Origin: Bacillota bacterium | Lineage (GTDB): Bacteria; Bacillota; Clostridia; Acetivibrionales; JANLFN01 | Direction: 5' to 3' | NCBI GenBank assembly: GCA_023397675.1 | Contig: JAEWTV010000128.1 | Location: 1 to 64,000, forward strand | DNA: 64,000 bases | Part shown: positions 25,695 through 33,975 of the stretch, in pieces | How positions within the stretch are numbered: the first letter of the stretch is position 1 | How the letters are laid out: each line of letters opens with the position of its first letter | Notes under the pieces: model-generated | Seen by the model: the letters and a program-made list of their open reading frames with translations, nothing else | The model's database searches: none | What the model was told of the DNA's origin: nothing | Made by a program: the position numbers and the translations under genes

Positions 25695-26936
25695 TTACAA
25701 ATTTAGCGACTTTATATAATCCACAAGCTGCACGCTGCCGGATATGTTAGCCCCTATCATAATTAGCAGATAAACACCTGTAAGACCCAGTACAACCTTT
25801 TTGCCAGTCGGCGAGGTTGTATTTTTTGTGAGATAACCTATTATAAGAATCTGTGCGAAGGAATGATGAAGTGAATACAGGAAGGCTTCCTTAAGCCCGT
25901 ATTGAATTCCAACGTGAAGCAGTACATTAAATACCAATATCGCCAAGGGCGCAAGCAAAAGCTTGTCCTTGAGCTTAATTCCTTTTATGCTTGCTGCAAA
26001 AATTCCGGCTACCCATATGCACATCGCCGCAATAACTAATAAATTGGAACTTGGAACAAAGGAGATTGCCTTGCCCTGCAGTTGACCGAAAGGCGATTGG
26101 TTAACGGTATCGGTATAAAAATAGGTTGAACCGAAAATTGCATAAAAACCTCTTTTGGCTGCAGATAGAAGAGCATAATGATCAGAAAAATTCTCAGGGC
26201 TTCCTATAAATACTTTAAAAAAGTGCGGGAAGAAAACGCCCCTTATGGGAAGAACCAGAATAATTCCTGCAAGGCTTATACCTGAAATAAGCATAAGCTT
26301 TATTCTGTTTATTAAAGTCTTATTTATAAAGAAAGCAATGACAACCCAAATTGCAAAGTTGGTTATAGTGACACCGCCAGCCAGTATTCCAAGTATAATA
26401 AGGCTTTTGGGTTTATTGTTCAATGCACACCAAAGTGAAGCAATCAATATTGTACCGCTTAGTATGTAGCTTTCAACAATAAAAGTATAAATGAGAACTG
26501 CTGATGAAAGGGCATAGATTGTAACTAAAAGATTTACTTTAATTGCCGGTAGTTTATAGTTTTCCCTAAGCAATTTGAAAAGGAACAAAAAGCCAAGAAA
26601 GCTGACCAAAAGCTGTCCAATGACTATCAGTAAATAATGTGACGGAATACTTAAGTTACCGGAAAAAAAGTGTTCGACACTTGTTGCATAATGGGCAAAT
26701 GCTATGAGAAGAGGATGTTTTACTATCCTGTCTGTATTATCTAGCTCTATTGAATAAATGTGATTGACATAATAGCTGTCATCCATGGAAAAAAAGCGAT
26801 CATTATTTGTTCCGGGGTTTATCTGGTATGTTCCGCTGCTTATAAAAACTATTAAACTTAGTATGTAAACTCCAAGTATTATAGCAATAGTAATCCCCGT
26901 AGAAATCTTTTCTGTCTTCTTCAAAACATTCTCCAA
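25695..26936 (-). CDS. Polytopic membrane protein, possible GT-C-like fold
   Basis: A 413-residue integral membrane protein with about ten hydrophobic segments. Between the first and second helices is a polar loop containing NNDRFFSMDDSYYVNHIYSIE, an acidic pattern reminiscent of the first extracytoplasmic loop of GT-C glycosyltransferases, but no family signature is certain. It could transfer sugars to an envelope polymer or be an unrelated transporter-like protein. It is a single gene with an upstream region of about 350 bp shared with the divergent zinc-ribbon gene. Confidence 0.65.
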   Translation of the reverse strand: MENVLKKTEKISTGITIAIILGVYILSLIVFISSGTYQINPGTNNDRFFSMDDSYYVNHIYSIELDNTDRIVKHPLLIAFAHYATSVEHFFSGNLSIPSHYLLIVIGQLLVSFLGFLFLFKLLRENYKLPAIKVNLLVTIYALSSAVLIYTFIVESYILSGTILIASLWCALNNKPKSLIILGILAGGVTITNFAIWVVIAFFINKTLINRIKLMLISGISLAGIILVLPIRGVFFPHFFKVFIGSPENFSDHYALLSAAKRGFYAIFGSTYFYTDTVNQSPFGQLQGKAISFVPSSNLLVIAAMCIWVAGIFAASIKGIKLKDKLLLAPLAILVFNVLLHVGIQYGLKEAFLYSLHHSFAQILIIGYLTKNTTSPTGKKVVLGLTGVYLLIMIGANISGSVQLVDYIKSLNL

Positions 26937-27293
26937 TCTATGTTAATGTATTAAAAATTCCAATTAAATTATATATTTTAGTAGGTTATTATTCAACAAC
27001 ACATTTTTATTGCAAATTTATTATATTATTTCCTTAGTGTAATATGATTTGAATAATACTCATATAATTTCAAGTGCAGTTCTCATTTAACCGGAAAGTT
27101 AAAAATTATGGAAATTGGGAAAAGTATTAGATTTATATTATTTTAGAAGGACTTTTCCCGTTTGTGGAGAATTATAATTATTATGCATAAAGTACCTCAG
27201 TGTGCATTACTTTCCTTTAAATTCTCGTACGAAAGACATTAATAATTAAAAATAAAAGTTAATGGCATTAAAAATGATCAGAGGGGGGAAGCA
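26937..27293. other. Divergent intergenic region with an inverted repeat
   Basis: This 357-bp AT-rich region separates divergently transcribed genes and should contain both promoters, though none is close enough to consensus to name. The only clear structure is GGGAAAAGT (27117-27125) with ACTTTTCCC (27151-27159), a 9-bp inverted repeat around 25 bp of A/T-rich sequence. A GAGGGGGG ribosome site precedes the gene at 27294. No gene is seen here. Confidence 0.5.
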
Positions 27294-28142
27294 ATGAGTA
27301 ATTATAGTTTTTGTGAACAATGTGGAAAGCCGCTTTCAGAGAACACTAGATTTTGTCCTGAGTGCGGTTGGAAGGTTCCGGCCCAAGCTGTAAATGTTGA
27401 AAGTCCAGAGGTTCAAAATCAGCCTGAACCAGCAGTAGTAGGTAACACTGCTTCATATGCACCAAACAATCTTAATACCAATCAATACTCAAGTAATCCA
27501 TATGCTGGGAACACTTATCAGACAAACCAGCAGTTCCAGCAAAATCAGCAATTTCAAGGTAACCCGCAGTATCAGGGCGGCCAACAGTTCCAGAATCAAT
27601 TCCCGAATCAGCAATACCCTGGAAACCCTTATCCGGGAAATAACTACGCTCCCAACAATTATGCGCCAAAGGCTAAAAAAAGCTCAGCCCCAATTATAAT
27701 TACTGTAGCAATAATTGCTGTATTGGCTATAGCTGCTGTATTATATTTTGTAGTGCTAAAGCCAGGGTCGGGTATAAAAGCAGGGGACCTTAATGGAAGC
27801 TGGAACGGGTCATTAACTATCACTGACTTAAAAGGACTTAATGGTGAATCAGCTGAAGATGAAGACGTTAACAAGCCTGTTCCAATCACCGGTAAGCTTA
27901 ATATTTCGAGCAGCGGAAAGGGCAATGCTACATTAACAATAGAATCGAGTGTTGACAAGGGTACGGTAACCTATTCCGGCGGAAATATAAAGATAACAGT
28001 TGAAGAGGGCAGCGGAACAATTACCTTTGATGGTTCTGTAAAAAAGAGTGGTGAAGTATATACTGCTTCAGGTAAGTTCTCCGGAGGTGAAGGTGAGATT
28101 AAGGTATCCGGCACATGGAAAATGACTAAGCCTGCAAATTAG
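27294..28142 (+). CDS. Zinc-ribbon, Q/N-rich single-pass membrane protein
   Basis: A 282-residue protein in three parts. The first is an N-terminal zinc ribbon with CEQCGKPL and CPECGW (residues 8-28). The second is a low-complexity Gln/Asn/Pro/Tyr linker (about 35-127), resembling prion-like sequences. The third is a membrane helix (about 135-155) and a beta-rich C-terminal domain (about 165-280) containing GDLNGSWNGSLTITDLKG. The C-terminal domain resembles lipocalin-like or SHOCT-unrelated secreted beta domains, but no family is certain. It is the first of three zinc-ribbon membrane genes in a row. Confidence 0.8.
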   Translation: MSNYSFCEQCGKPLSENTRFCPECGWKVPAQAVNVESPEVQNQPEPAVVGNTASYAPNNLNTNQYSSNPYAGNTYQTNQQFQQNQQFQGNPQYQGGQQFQNQFPNQQYPGNPYPGNNYAPNNYAPKAKKSSAPIIITVAIIAVLAIAAVLYFVVLKPGSGIKAGDLNGSWNGSLTITDLKGLNGESAEDEDVNKPVPITGKLNISSSGKGNATLTIESSVDKGTVTYSGGNIKITVEEGSGTITFDGSVKKSGEVYTASGKFSGGEGEIKVSGTWKMTKPAN

Positions 28143-28204
28143 TTATTAAATAATGCTTTGAAATATGTTTTATATTATTTAGATTACGAAAGGGGTATTT
28201 TTGT

Positions 28205-29077
28205 ATGGCAAAGTTTTGTAGCAGCTGCGGAAGACCGCTGCAAGAAGGAGAAGTTTGTGCGTGTCAACAGAACACAGGAAATGTTATGACTCAGCAACCT
28301 GAACCACAGCCTCAGTACAATCAGGCACCACAGTTTAATCAGGCTCAACCCAATTACGGACCACAGCAGGGTTATGCTCCACAACAAGGGTATGCTCCGC
28401 AGCCTAACTATGGGCAGCCCAATTACGGACCACAGCAGGGTTATGCTCCACAACAGCCAAGTCAGTTCGGAATTTTCCTTAAAAATGCATTTGGTCTGGT
28501 CCCCAAACTTTTCACTAAACCGGTAGAAACACTTAAAGAAGTTGGTGAAAAAGCAGACTATAAATCCGGTATTCTGTTTTTAGGCATTCAGGTCGTTTTT
28601 GTTTCACTGTTTATATGGTTAAACAATGATCATCTGCTACATGGCTATGGAGTATCATTTACTTTATTCCTAAAGGCTTTATTATTTATGGCATTACAAT
28701 CAGCAGTCCTTTATGGCGCATTGTTCGGGGTTGGAAAGGCTTTCAAAGGAACAGGCTCTTTTGTTTCATTATTTAGCGTATTGAGTGTATCATCCGTTTA
28801 TACTACCGGCATATTTGTACTGAACTTAATTTTGATGTTTGCATCAAGCGAAATATCTACCGCTTTATCTTATTTTGCATTTGTTATCAGTGCACCTATA
28901 TGTTATTTTGCAGTAAGGGATACACTTAAATTAAATGAAAACAACAGCTTGTTTACAGTAGCTATTTCCTTCCTGGGATATGCAATTTTACTATATGTAT
29001 TACTTATTAAGATATTATCAGTAAGTGTTGGAGGAGTAGATCTTGGCGGCATTGACTTAAATGATTTTCTTAGGTAG
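28205..29077 (+). CDS. Zinc-ribbon YIP1-like multipass membrane protein
   Basis: A 290-residue protein with an N-terminal zinc ribbon, CSSCGRPL and CACQQ (residues 5-20), a Pro/Gln/Tyr-rich repeat linker (about 30-88) built from NYGPQQGYAPQ units, and a C-terminal membrane domain (about 95-285) with five hydrophobic helices similar to YIP1-family proteins. It lies 62 bp after the first zinc-ribbon gene and ends at a strong terminator. Function unknown. Confidence 0.8.
   Translation: MAKFCSSCGRPLQEGEVCACQQNTGNVMTQQPEPQPQYNQAPQFNQAQPNYGPQQGYAPQQGYAPQPNYGQPNYGPQQGYAPQQPSQFGIFLKNAFGLVPKLFTKPVETLKEVGEKADYKSGILFLGIQVVFVSLFIWLNNDHLLHGYGVSFTLFLKALLFMALQSAVLYGALFGVGKAFKGTGSFVSLFSVLSVSSVYTTGIFVLNLILMFASSEISTALSYFAFVISAPICYFAVRDTLKLNENNSLFTVAISFLGYAILLYVLLIKILSVSVGGVDLGGIDLNDFLR
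28349..28455 (+). repeat. 38-bp exact direct repeat coding for the PQ-rich linker
   Basis: The 38-bp sequence beginning CCCAATTACGGACC occurs identically at 28349-28386 and 28418-28455, 69 bp (23 codons) apart. It encodes the PNYGPQQGYAPQQ unit. Exact nucleotide identity indicates recent duplication or slippage, so this linker may vary in length between strains. Confidence 0.9.
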
Positions 29078-29137
29078 TTTAAATTGACACTAGACCTTCA
29101 CACAAGGCTGGAAAACACTAAAATGTAATTGTTGAGT

Positions 29138-29165
29138 AAGGCGGGGGTTATCTCCCGCCTTTTAC
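29138..29165 (+). terminator. Rho-independent terminator
   Basis: AAGGCGGG (29138-29145) pairs with CCCGCCTT (29154-29161), followed by TTTACTTTT. It closes the first two zinc-ribbon genes. Confidence 0.88.
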
Positions 29166-29303
29166 TTTTATAATTTATTATTATTTTTAAGAGGAAAAAT
29201 GCAATTTTTGTAGAAATATCTTGTAGTTGCCAGAAAATATAAATATGCGCAACAAATCAACTATAATATCATTATTACTTGATACAGTATAGGAGGGTTT
29301 TTA

Positions 29304-30803
29304 ATGGCTTTTTGCATTAATTGTGGAAACAAATTGAAAGAAAATGATAAGTTTTGTGAGAATTGTGGTACGCCGGTTGAGTTAACAGAAACAGAAACCA
29401 TGGAAAATAAACCGAATAATCCGGAAATCATTGAACCGATGCAGCAGACTCAGTTTTATACACAACAAATTCCATATAACCAGCAGCCTCCTGTATATGG
29501 GTATCCACCACAGGTAAAAAAACATACTAAAAAGCCTCTTGTTGCAGCAATTATTGCTTCAATTATTGTGATAATTGGAGTCGCAGGCTTCCTAATATTA
29601 AATTCGATTGTCAGCAAAGACACGGTAATATCAAATTTCAGCAAAGCTATAGAACAAAAGGATGTTAAAGAACTATCAAAGTACCTGGTATCTTCAGATT
29701 CCCGTGTAAAAGTGGATGAAGCAAGTATTAAAGCTTTTCTCGATTACATAGACCAGAATCCTTCATACTTGAATGATATTATAAATTCTTTTAAAAGTGG
29801 GAAGAGCAGTAACTACTTTGTTCAAAATGATTCTTCCGCTGATTTAAAGCTTAAAACTGATGGTAAGGTTTTTCTATTCTTTAATAAGTATGTTTTCGAA
29901 ATGCAGCCTTATTTCATAAATGTTAAGACTGATTACAAGGATACAGAAATTTACATGGATGATAAAGAGGTATGCAAAGCGGACAGTGATAATTTTTCCA
30001 AACAGATAGGGCCGTATCTGCCTGGACTTCATAAAATTAAAGCTGTTTATAAAGGAGAGTACTCTTCTCTTGAAGAAGAAAAGGAGATAAAACTTGTATC
30101 TTCTGTGACTTCGGGAAGGAAAGCAAATATAAATTTATCACTTAAGGGAAAAACAATAACCATTACTTCTGTGTATAGAGATGCAAAAGTTTTTGTTAAT
30201 GGAAAGGATGTAGGACGTACTGTTGAACAGGTAAATGAAAAAGGCTTCGGACCGGTGGACAGCAAAACAAAAATCTCTCTTCAGAAAGAATTTCCATGGG
30301 GTACTGTCAAAAGTGAAGAAGTTGAAGTAGGAAATAATTCACGTATAAAAATTGATATTAATGCTGTTAACGATACACTGAAAAATCAGATGATGGACGT
30401 GGTAAACAAATTTAATACACAATGGGAAGAGGCTTGTTTTATAAAAGATTCATCGAAAGTTGAAAATGCTACACCTGCAATGCTTGATGATATAAATAGA
30501 AGAATTCAGGCTCTCAAAGATAAAAGATATATGTACCAGGGAACATATGTAAAGGGAATATATGACCTTGATTCGTTTTCAATAGTCTTTTCTGGCCAGA
30601 AATATACTGCATATTTAAAAAATCATGAATTTTTAAAGGAAGTTGAATACCCTGAAGGCCAAAAGGCTCCAAACATGCAGGACAAGGATTATTACTGGCG
30701 CTACGAACTTGTTTATGATAATGTGGGTAACAAGTGGCTTGTTGATAGTTATACTAAAAGCTATAGTATGAATACAAAGAATGTAAAAGAATTTACTTTT
30801 TAG
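29304..30803 (+). CDS. TcaA/YvbJ-like zinc-ribbon membrane protein
   Basis: A 499-residue single-pass protein: zinc ribbon with CINCGNKL and CENCGTPV (residues 4-25), a short Pro/Gln/Tyr-rich linker, a membrane helix (about 77-98), then a large extracytoplasmic region with repeated small beta domains (VFLFFNKYVFEMQPYFINV..., ITITSVYRDAKVFVNGKDVG...) and a C-terminal NTF2-like domain (about 355-499). This order matches TcaA/YvbJ proteins, which are implicated in cell-wall antibiotic response in Firmicutes. It has its own AGGAGGG ribosome site and terminator. Confidence 0.85.
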   Translation: MAFCINCGNKLKENDKFCENCGTPVELTETETMENKPNNPEIIEPMQQTQFYTQQIPYNQQPPVYGYPPQVKKHTKKPLVAAIIASIIVIIGVAGFLILNSIVSKDTVISNFSKAIEQKDVKELSKYLVSSDSRVKVDEASIKAFLDYIDQNPSYLNDIINSFKSGKSSNYFVQNDSSADLKLKTDGKVFLFFNKYVFEMQPYFINVKTDYKDTEIYMDDKEVCKADSDNFSKQIGPYLPGLHKIKAVYKGEYSSLEEEKEIKLVSSVTSGRKANINLSLKGKTITITSVYRDAKVFVNGKDVGRTVEQVNEKGFGPVDSKTKISLQKEFPWGTVKSEEVEVGNNSRIKIDINAVNDTLKNQMMDVVNKFNTQWEEACFIKDSSKVENATPAMLDDINRRIQALKDKRYMYQGTYVKGIYDLDSFSIVFSGQKYTAYLKNHEFLKEVEYPEGQKAPNMQDKDYYWRYELVYDNVGNKWLVDSYTKSYSMNTKNVKEFTF

Positions 30804-30813
30804 CTTATGTAAT

Positions 30814-30852
30814 AAACAACAGGTCTTTCTCCGGGAGGCCTGTTGTTTTATT
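30814..30852 (+). terminator. Rho-independent terminator
   Basis: AAACAACAGG (30814-30823) pairs with CCTGTTGTTT (30839-30848), and the stem continues into a T-rich tail. It follows the TcaA-like gene. Confidence 0.85.
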
Positions 30853-30928
30853 TCTTGAAAAGGTGGTATATTAATTATTGCTTCTGTATTAAAATGGATG
30901 ATATATAATATCTGATGCTGGAGGACAT

Positions 30929-31600
30929 ATGGATAATTTCGCATTTGTTTCGGACTTTGACGGAACGCTTACAGACAGGGACTTTTATCATATAGTAATT
31001 GATAAATATTTAAAAGACTGGGGAAGGCAATTTTATGAGGATTGGAAAAGGACCAGTAAAATAAATGTTGACTTCCTTAATAGAATTTTTGGTGCAATGG
31101 ACAGAAGTGAGAGCGAAATTTATGAAGACATTTTAAATCTGCCTTTTGACAGGTTTGCACAGAATTTTATAAATGAAGTTGGAGAAAGAGGCGGTAAGTT
31201 TTTTATTCTTAGTGCCGGAACTTCATATTATATTGATATACTGTTGGAACACCTGAATATTAAAGGTGTAACGGTAATATCAATGAAGGGGATATATAAG
31301 GACAGAGGAATTGAAATAATACCTGATAAAAACGGAAGGTATTATTCAGATATATTTGGATTGGATAAAAGGAAGGTCATAGAAGAACTTAAAAGGGAAT
31401 ATAAATGTGTTCTTTTTGCAGGTGATAGTGAACCTGACCTGGCAGCAGCAAAAGCAGCTGATTTTGCATTTGCCAAGGCTGAACTGGCAGACCTCCTAAA
31501 AAAAGAGGGAGCTGACTTTATTCCATTTAAAAATTATTCCGAAATAAAAGATTTTATGGATAAGAAGGGGTGGAAACTTGATGAGGAACCAGGCGCATAG
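30929..31600 (+). CDS. HAD-superfamily phosphatase (MtnX-like)
   Basis: A 223-residue HAD-IB phosphatase. The nucleophile motif is VSDFDGTLTDRDF near residues 6-18, motif II is ILSAGTSYYID, and motif IV is AGDSEPDLAAAKAADFAFAK. Relatives include MtnX and phosphoserine-phosphatase-like enzymes. It overlaps the glycerol-1-phosphate dehydrogenase by 20 bp, so the two act together, possibly with a glycerol-phosphate-type substrate. The substrate is not determined. Confidence 0.88.
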   Translation: MDNFAFVSDFDGTLTDRDFYHIVIDKYLKDWGRQFYEDWKRTSKINVDFLNRIFGAMDRSESEIYEDILNLPFDRFAQNFINEVGERGGKFFILSAGTSYYIDILLEHLNIKGVTVISMKGIYKDRGIEIIPDKNGRYYSDIFGLDKRKVIEELKREYKCVLFAGDSEPDLAAAKAADFAFAKAELADLLKKEGADFIPFKNYSEIKDFMDKKGWKLDEEPGA

Positions 31601-32645
31601 GATATCAATTCCTATAATACTCGAAGTGGGAGTAGATAAAATGGGTAATATCGGTAGATATATAAAGAAAGCCGGTATAACCAAATATGTTGTTTTTTTT
31701 GGAACAGGAATAAGAGAGCTTTTTGGAACAGTTATACATAATTCACTTACCGACATAAAAGGGCTTAAGCTTCTTGCAGAATATGATTATGACGATAATG
31801 CACTTGAAAATCTTATGTCCAAGGCTTTTTCACTTCCTTCGCAGACTGAAGCTATTATAGGCATCGGAGGCGGTAAGGTTCTTGATGTAGCAAAATACAT
31901 TGCATTTATTAACGACCTGCCTTTTATAAGCGTTCCAACCTCTACTGCACATGACGGGTTTGCAAGCTCAGGCTGTTCTTTATTTGTTAACGGAAGACGT
32001 ACATCTGTACACGCAAGAATGCCATATGGAATTATTGTTGATACAGGAGTAATTAAAAATTCACCTGATAAATTCATATTCTCTGGAATCGGAGATATAA
32101 TTTCAAAAATTACTGCTGTCTATGACTGGCAGTTTGAAGAAAGCCATGGAAAGACTGTCGTTGATGATTTTGCTGTTATGATTGCCAAAAAGTCTGTAAA
32201 CAGTATAGCCAGAATGGATTTCAACAGCATCAAAGAGGATTTTTTCATAAAAGAACTGGTTGATTCACTCACAATGAGCGGAATTTCAATGGAGGTTGCT
32301 GGTAGCAGTGCTCCTGCAAGTGGAAGTGAACATCTTATATCTCATTCTCTTGATAAACTGCTTGAAAAGCCCTATTTGCATGGAATCCAGGTGGGTATTG
32401 CAACATACATAATGAGCCGGGTTCAGGAGCACCGTTATGAAAGGGTTAACAAGTTCCTTACACAGACTGGCTTCTTTAACCATGTTGCTGATATCGGCCT
32501 CAAAGCGGCCGACCTTGAACAAGCCATTGAAACTGCGCCAGGCATAAAACCAAACAGATATACGTTTATTCATATACCCGAATATCGTGAAAAAGCCAAA
32601 AAACTGCTATATGAGGATGAAATTCTTAAAAAGATTTTAAAATAA
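31581..32645 (+). CDS. sn-Glycerol-1-phosphate dehydrogenase (AraM/EgsA family)
   Basis: A 354-residue member of the iron-containing alcohol dehydrogenase superfamily related to AraM and archaeal EgsA. Visible motifs are GIGGGKVLDVAKYIA (NAD binding, near residues 95-110), VPTSTAHDGFASSG, and the metal-binding histidines in GSEHLISHSLD and LHGIQVGIAT. It reduces dihydroxyacetone phosphate to glycerol-1-phosphate, the archaeal-type stereoisomer. The ATG at 31581 lies within the upstream phosphatase gene, and a TTG directly before it is less likely. Confidence 0.88.
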   Translation: MRNQAHRISIPIILEVGVDKMGNIGRYIKKAGITKYVVFFGTGIRELFGTVIHNSLTDIKGLKLLAEYDYDDNALENLMSKAFSLPSQTEAIIGIGGGKVLDVAKYIAFINDLPFISVPTSTAHDGFASSGCSLFVNGRRTSVHARMPYGIIVDTGVIKNSPDKFIFSGIGDIISKITAVYDWQFEESHGKTVVDDFAVMIAKKSVNSIARMDFNSIKEDFFIKELVDSLTMSGISMEVAGSSAPASGSEHLISHSLDKLLEKPYLHGIQVGIATYIMSRVQEHRYERVNKFLTQTGFFNHVADIGLKAADLEQAIETAPGIKPNRYTFIHIPEYREKAKKLLYEDEILKKILK

Positions 32646-32693
32646 GATTTTATGCATATTTTTTTAAAATTGAGAAATACTAACTGAAATTTT

Positions 32694-33800
32694 GTGTTTC
32701 AGGAGATGGTTTTAATTTTAAAAAAAAGAATAATGCTTAAATTGATATATGTTTTATTGTTTGCCGTACTTATTTCATTTTTGAGTTTAAGCCTTTCTTC
32801 AACAACAGCAGCGGCTTCGGTTACCGAAATAATAATTGATCCGGGCCATGGAGGGGTTGATGAGGGCACTGTATACGGAAGTTTGAAGGAGAAGGATATT
32901 ACACTATCCATATCAAAAAAGCTTGTCGGATACCTTGACAGCTCAGGTTACAGAGGTATTCTGACAAGAAATAAGGATACGTCCCTTTATAAAACGTCCA
33001 GAGGCGGAACAGTTGAAAGAAAAGACCTTGAAGCACGTGTGGGAATCATTAATGACAGCAGAGCAAAATTGTTTGTCAGTGTACATGTAAACAGCAATCC
33101 GGATTCTACCGCAAATGGCTCAATTGTATATTACAACAGTTCAGTTAAAGGTTCAAAGGAACTGGCCCAAAGCATTCAAAAGTCCGTTAATACGGTAAAG
33201 GCAGGCGGAAGAGCCAGAACAACCCATTCACCTGAAACCGCTAATTACTATGTACTTAGGAATTCAGACGTTCCGGGGGTCCTTGTAGAAACTGCTTTCA
33301 TTTCGAATAGTACTGAAAGAGGCCTTCTTAAAACTGAAAGCTTTAAAAATGAGATAGCAAAAGCAATTTCTAATGGTATTAATAACTATTCCAAAGCGTC
33401 TGCAAGTGTAACAGCAAAGGCCTATAACAAAAAAAGTGCCCTGATTTCAACAAAAACCTTTAACAATTCCACCGATGCATATAAGTGGATTGCTGGAATT
33501 CCTGCGAACGGGACTGTATATGACTCAAAGAACAATATAATCGGTGTTGTTCTGGAAGGTTGCAAAATAGACTTCAGAAACTCATATGTAATAGATACCG
33601 GAATTAAAACCAGCGCTTTTGATTCTAAAGTTGCCGCAGTTCAGAAACGGCTTGCAGTAATAGGTTTCAAGATTACTTCACCGGGTGTTGTGGGGAACAA
33701 GACTAATGATGCGGTCAGAGCATTTCAGAGGAATGAAGGATTGCCACAGACGGGTGTCGTTGCCAAACTGACATATGAGCGGCTGGTGAATACATGGTAA
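32694..33800 (+). CDS. N-acetylmuramoyl-L-alanine amidase with peptidoglycan-binding domain
   Basis: An exported amidase_3 enzyme: signal peptide (hydrophobic core about residues 15-35), catalytic domain (about 45-230) with zinc ligands in DPGHGG, LKEKDI and SVHVNS and the catalytic Glu in LVETAFISN, a middle domain, and a C-terminal PG_binding_1 domain (about 310-365). It cleaves the amide bond between muramic acid and the stem peptide. The start is uncertain: GTG at 32694 has no good ribosome site, ATG at 32706 abuts AGGAG, and ATG at 32733 would still leave a signal peptide. Confidence 0.9.
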   Translation: MFQEMVLILKKRIMLKLIYVLLFAVLISFLSLSLSSTTAAASVTEIIIDPGHGGVDEGTVYGSLKEKDITLSISKKLVGYLDSSGYRGILTRNKDTSLYKTSRGGTVERKDLEARVGIINDSRAKLFVSVHVNSNPDSTANGSIVYYNSSVKGSKELAQSIQKSVNTVKAGGRARTTHSPETANYYVLRNSDVPGVLVETAFISNSTERGLLKTESFKNEIAKAISNGINNYSKASASVTAKAYNKKSALISTKTFNNSTDAYKWIAGIPANGTVYDSKNNIIGVVLEGCKIDFRNSYVIDTGIKTSAFDSKVAAVQKRLAVIGFKITSPGVVGNKTNDAVRAFQRNEGLPQTGVVAKLTYERLVNTW

Positions 33801-33829
33801 AATATTCATTATAATTTACGTAAAACTAA

Positions 33830-33854
33830 GGAGACCTTTTCGGAGGTCTTTTTT
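33830..33854 (+). terminator. Rho-independent terminator
   Basis: AGACCT (33832-33837) pairs with AGGTCT (33844-33849) around TTTCGG, followed by six T residues. It separates the amidase gene from the kinase/Tad locus. Confidence 0.85.
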
Positions 33855-33975
33855 CTTGCCTTAAAATATTTAGAAAAATTTTGAAAAAATGTATGGTAAT
33901 TTGTAAAAATATGTGATATTATAAATTCAACAAATTACATATTATTACAAAACAGTACATTAATTGAATTAGTGG

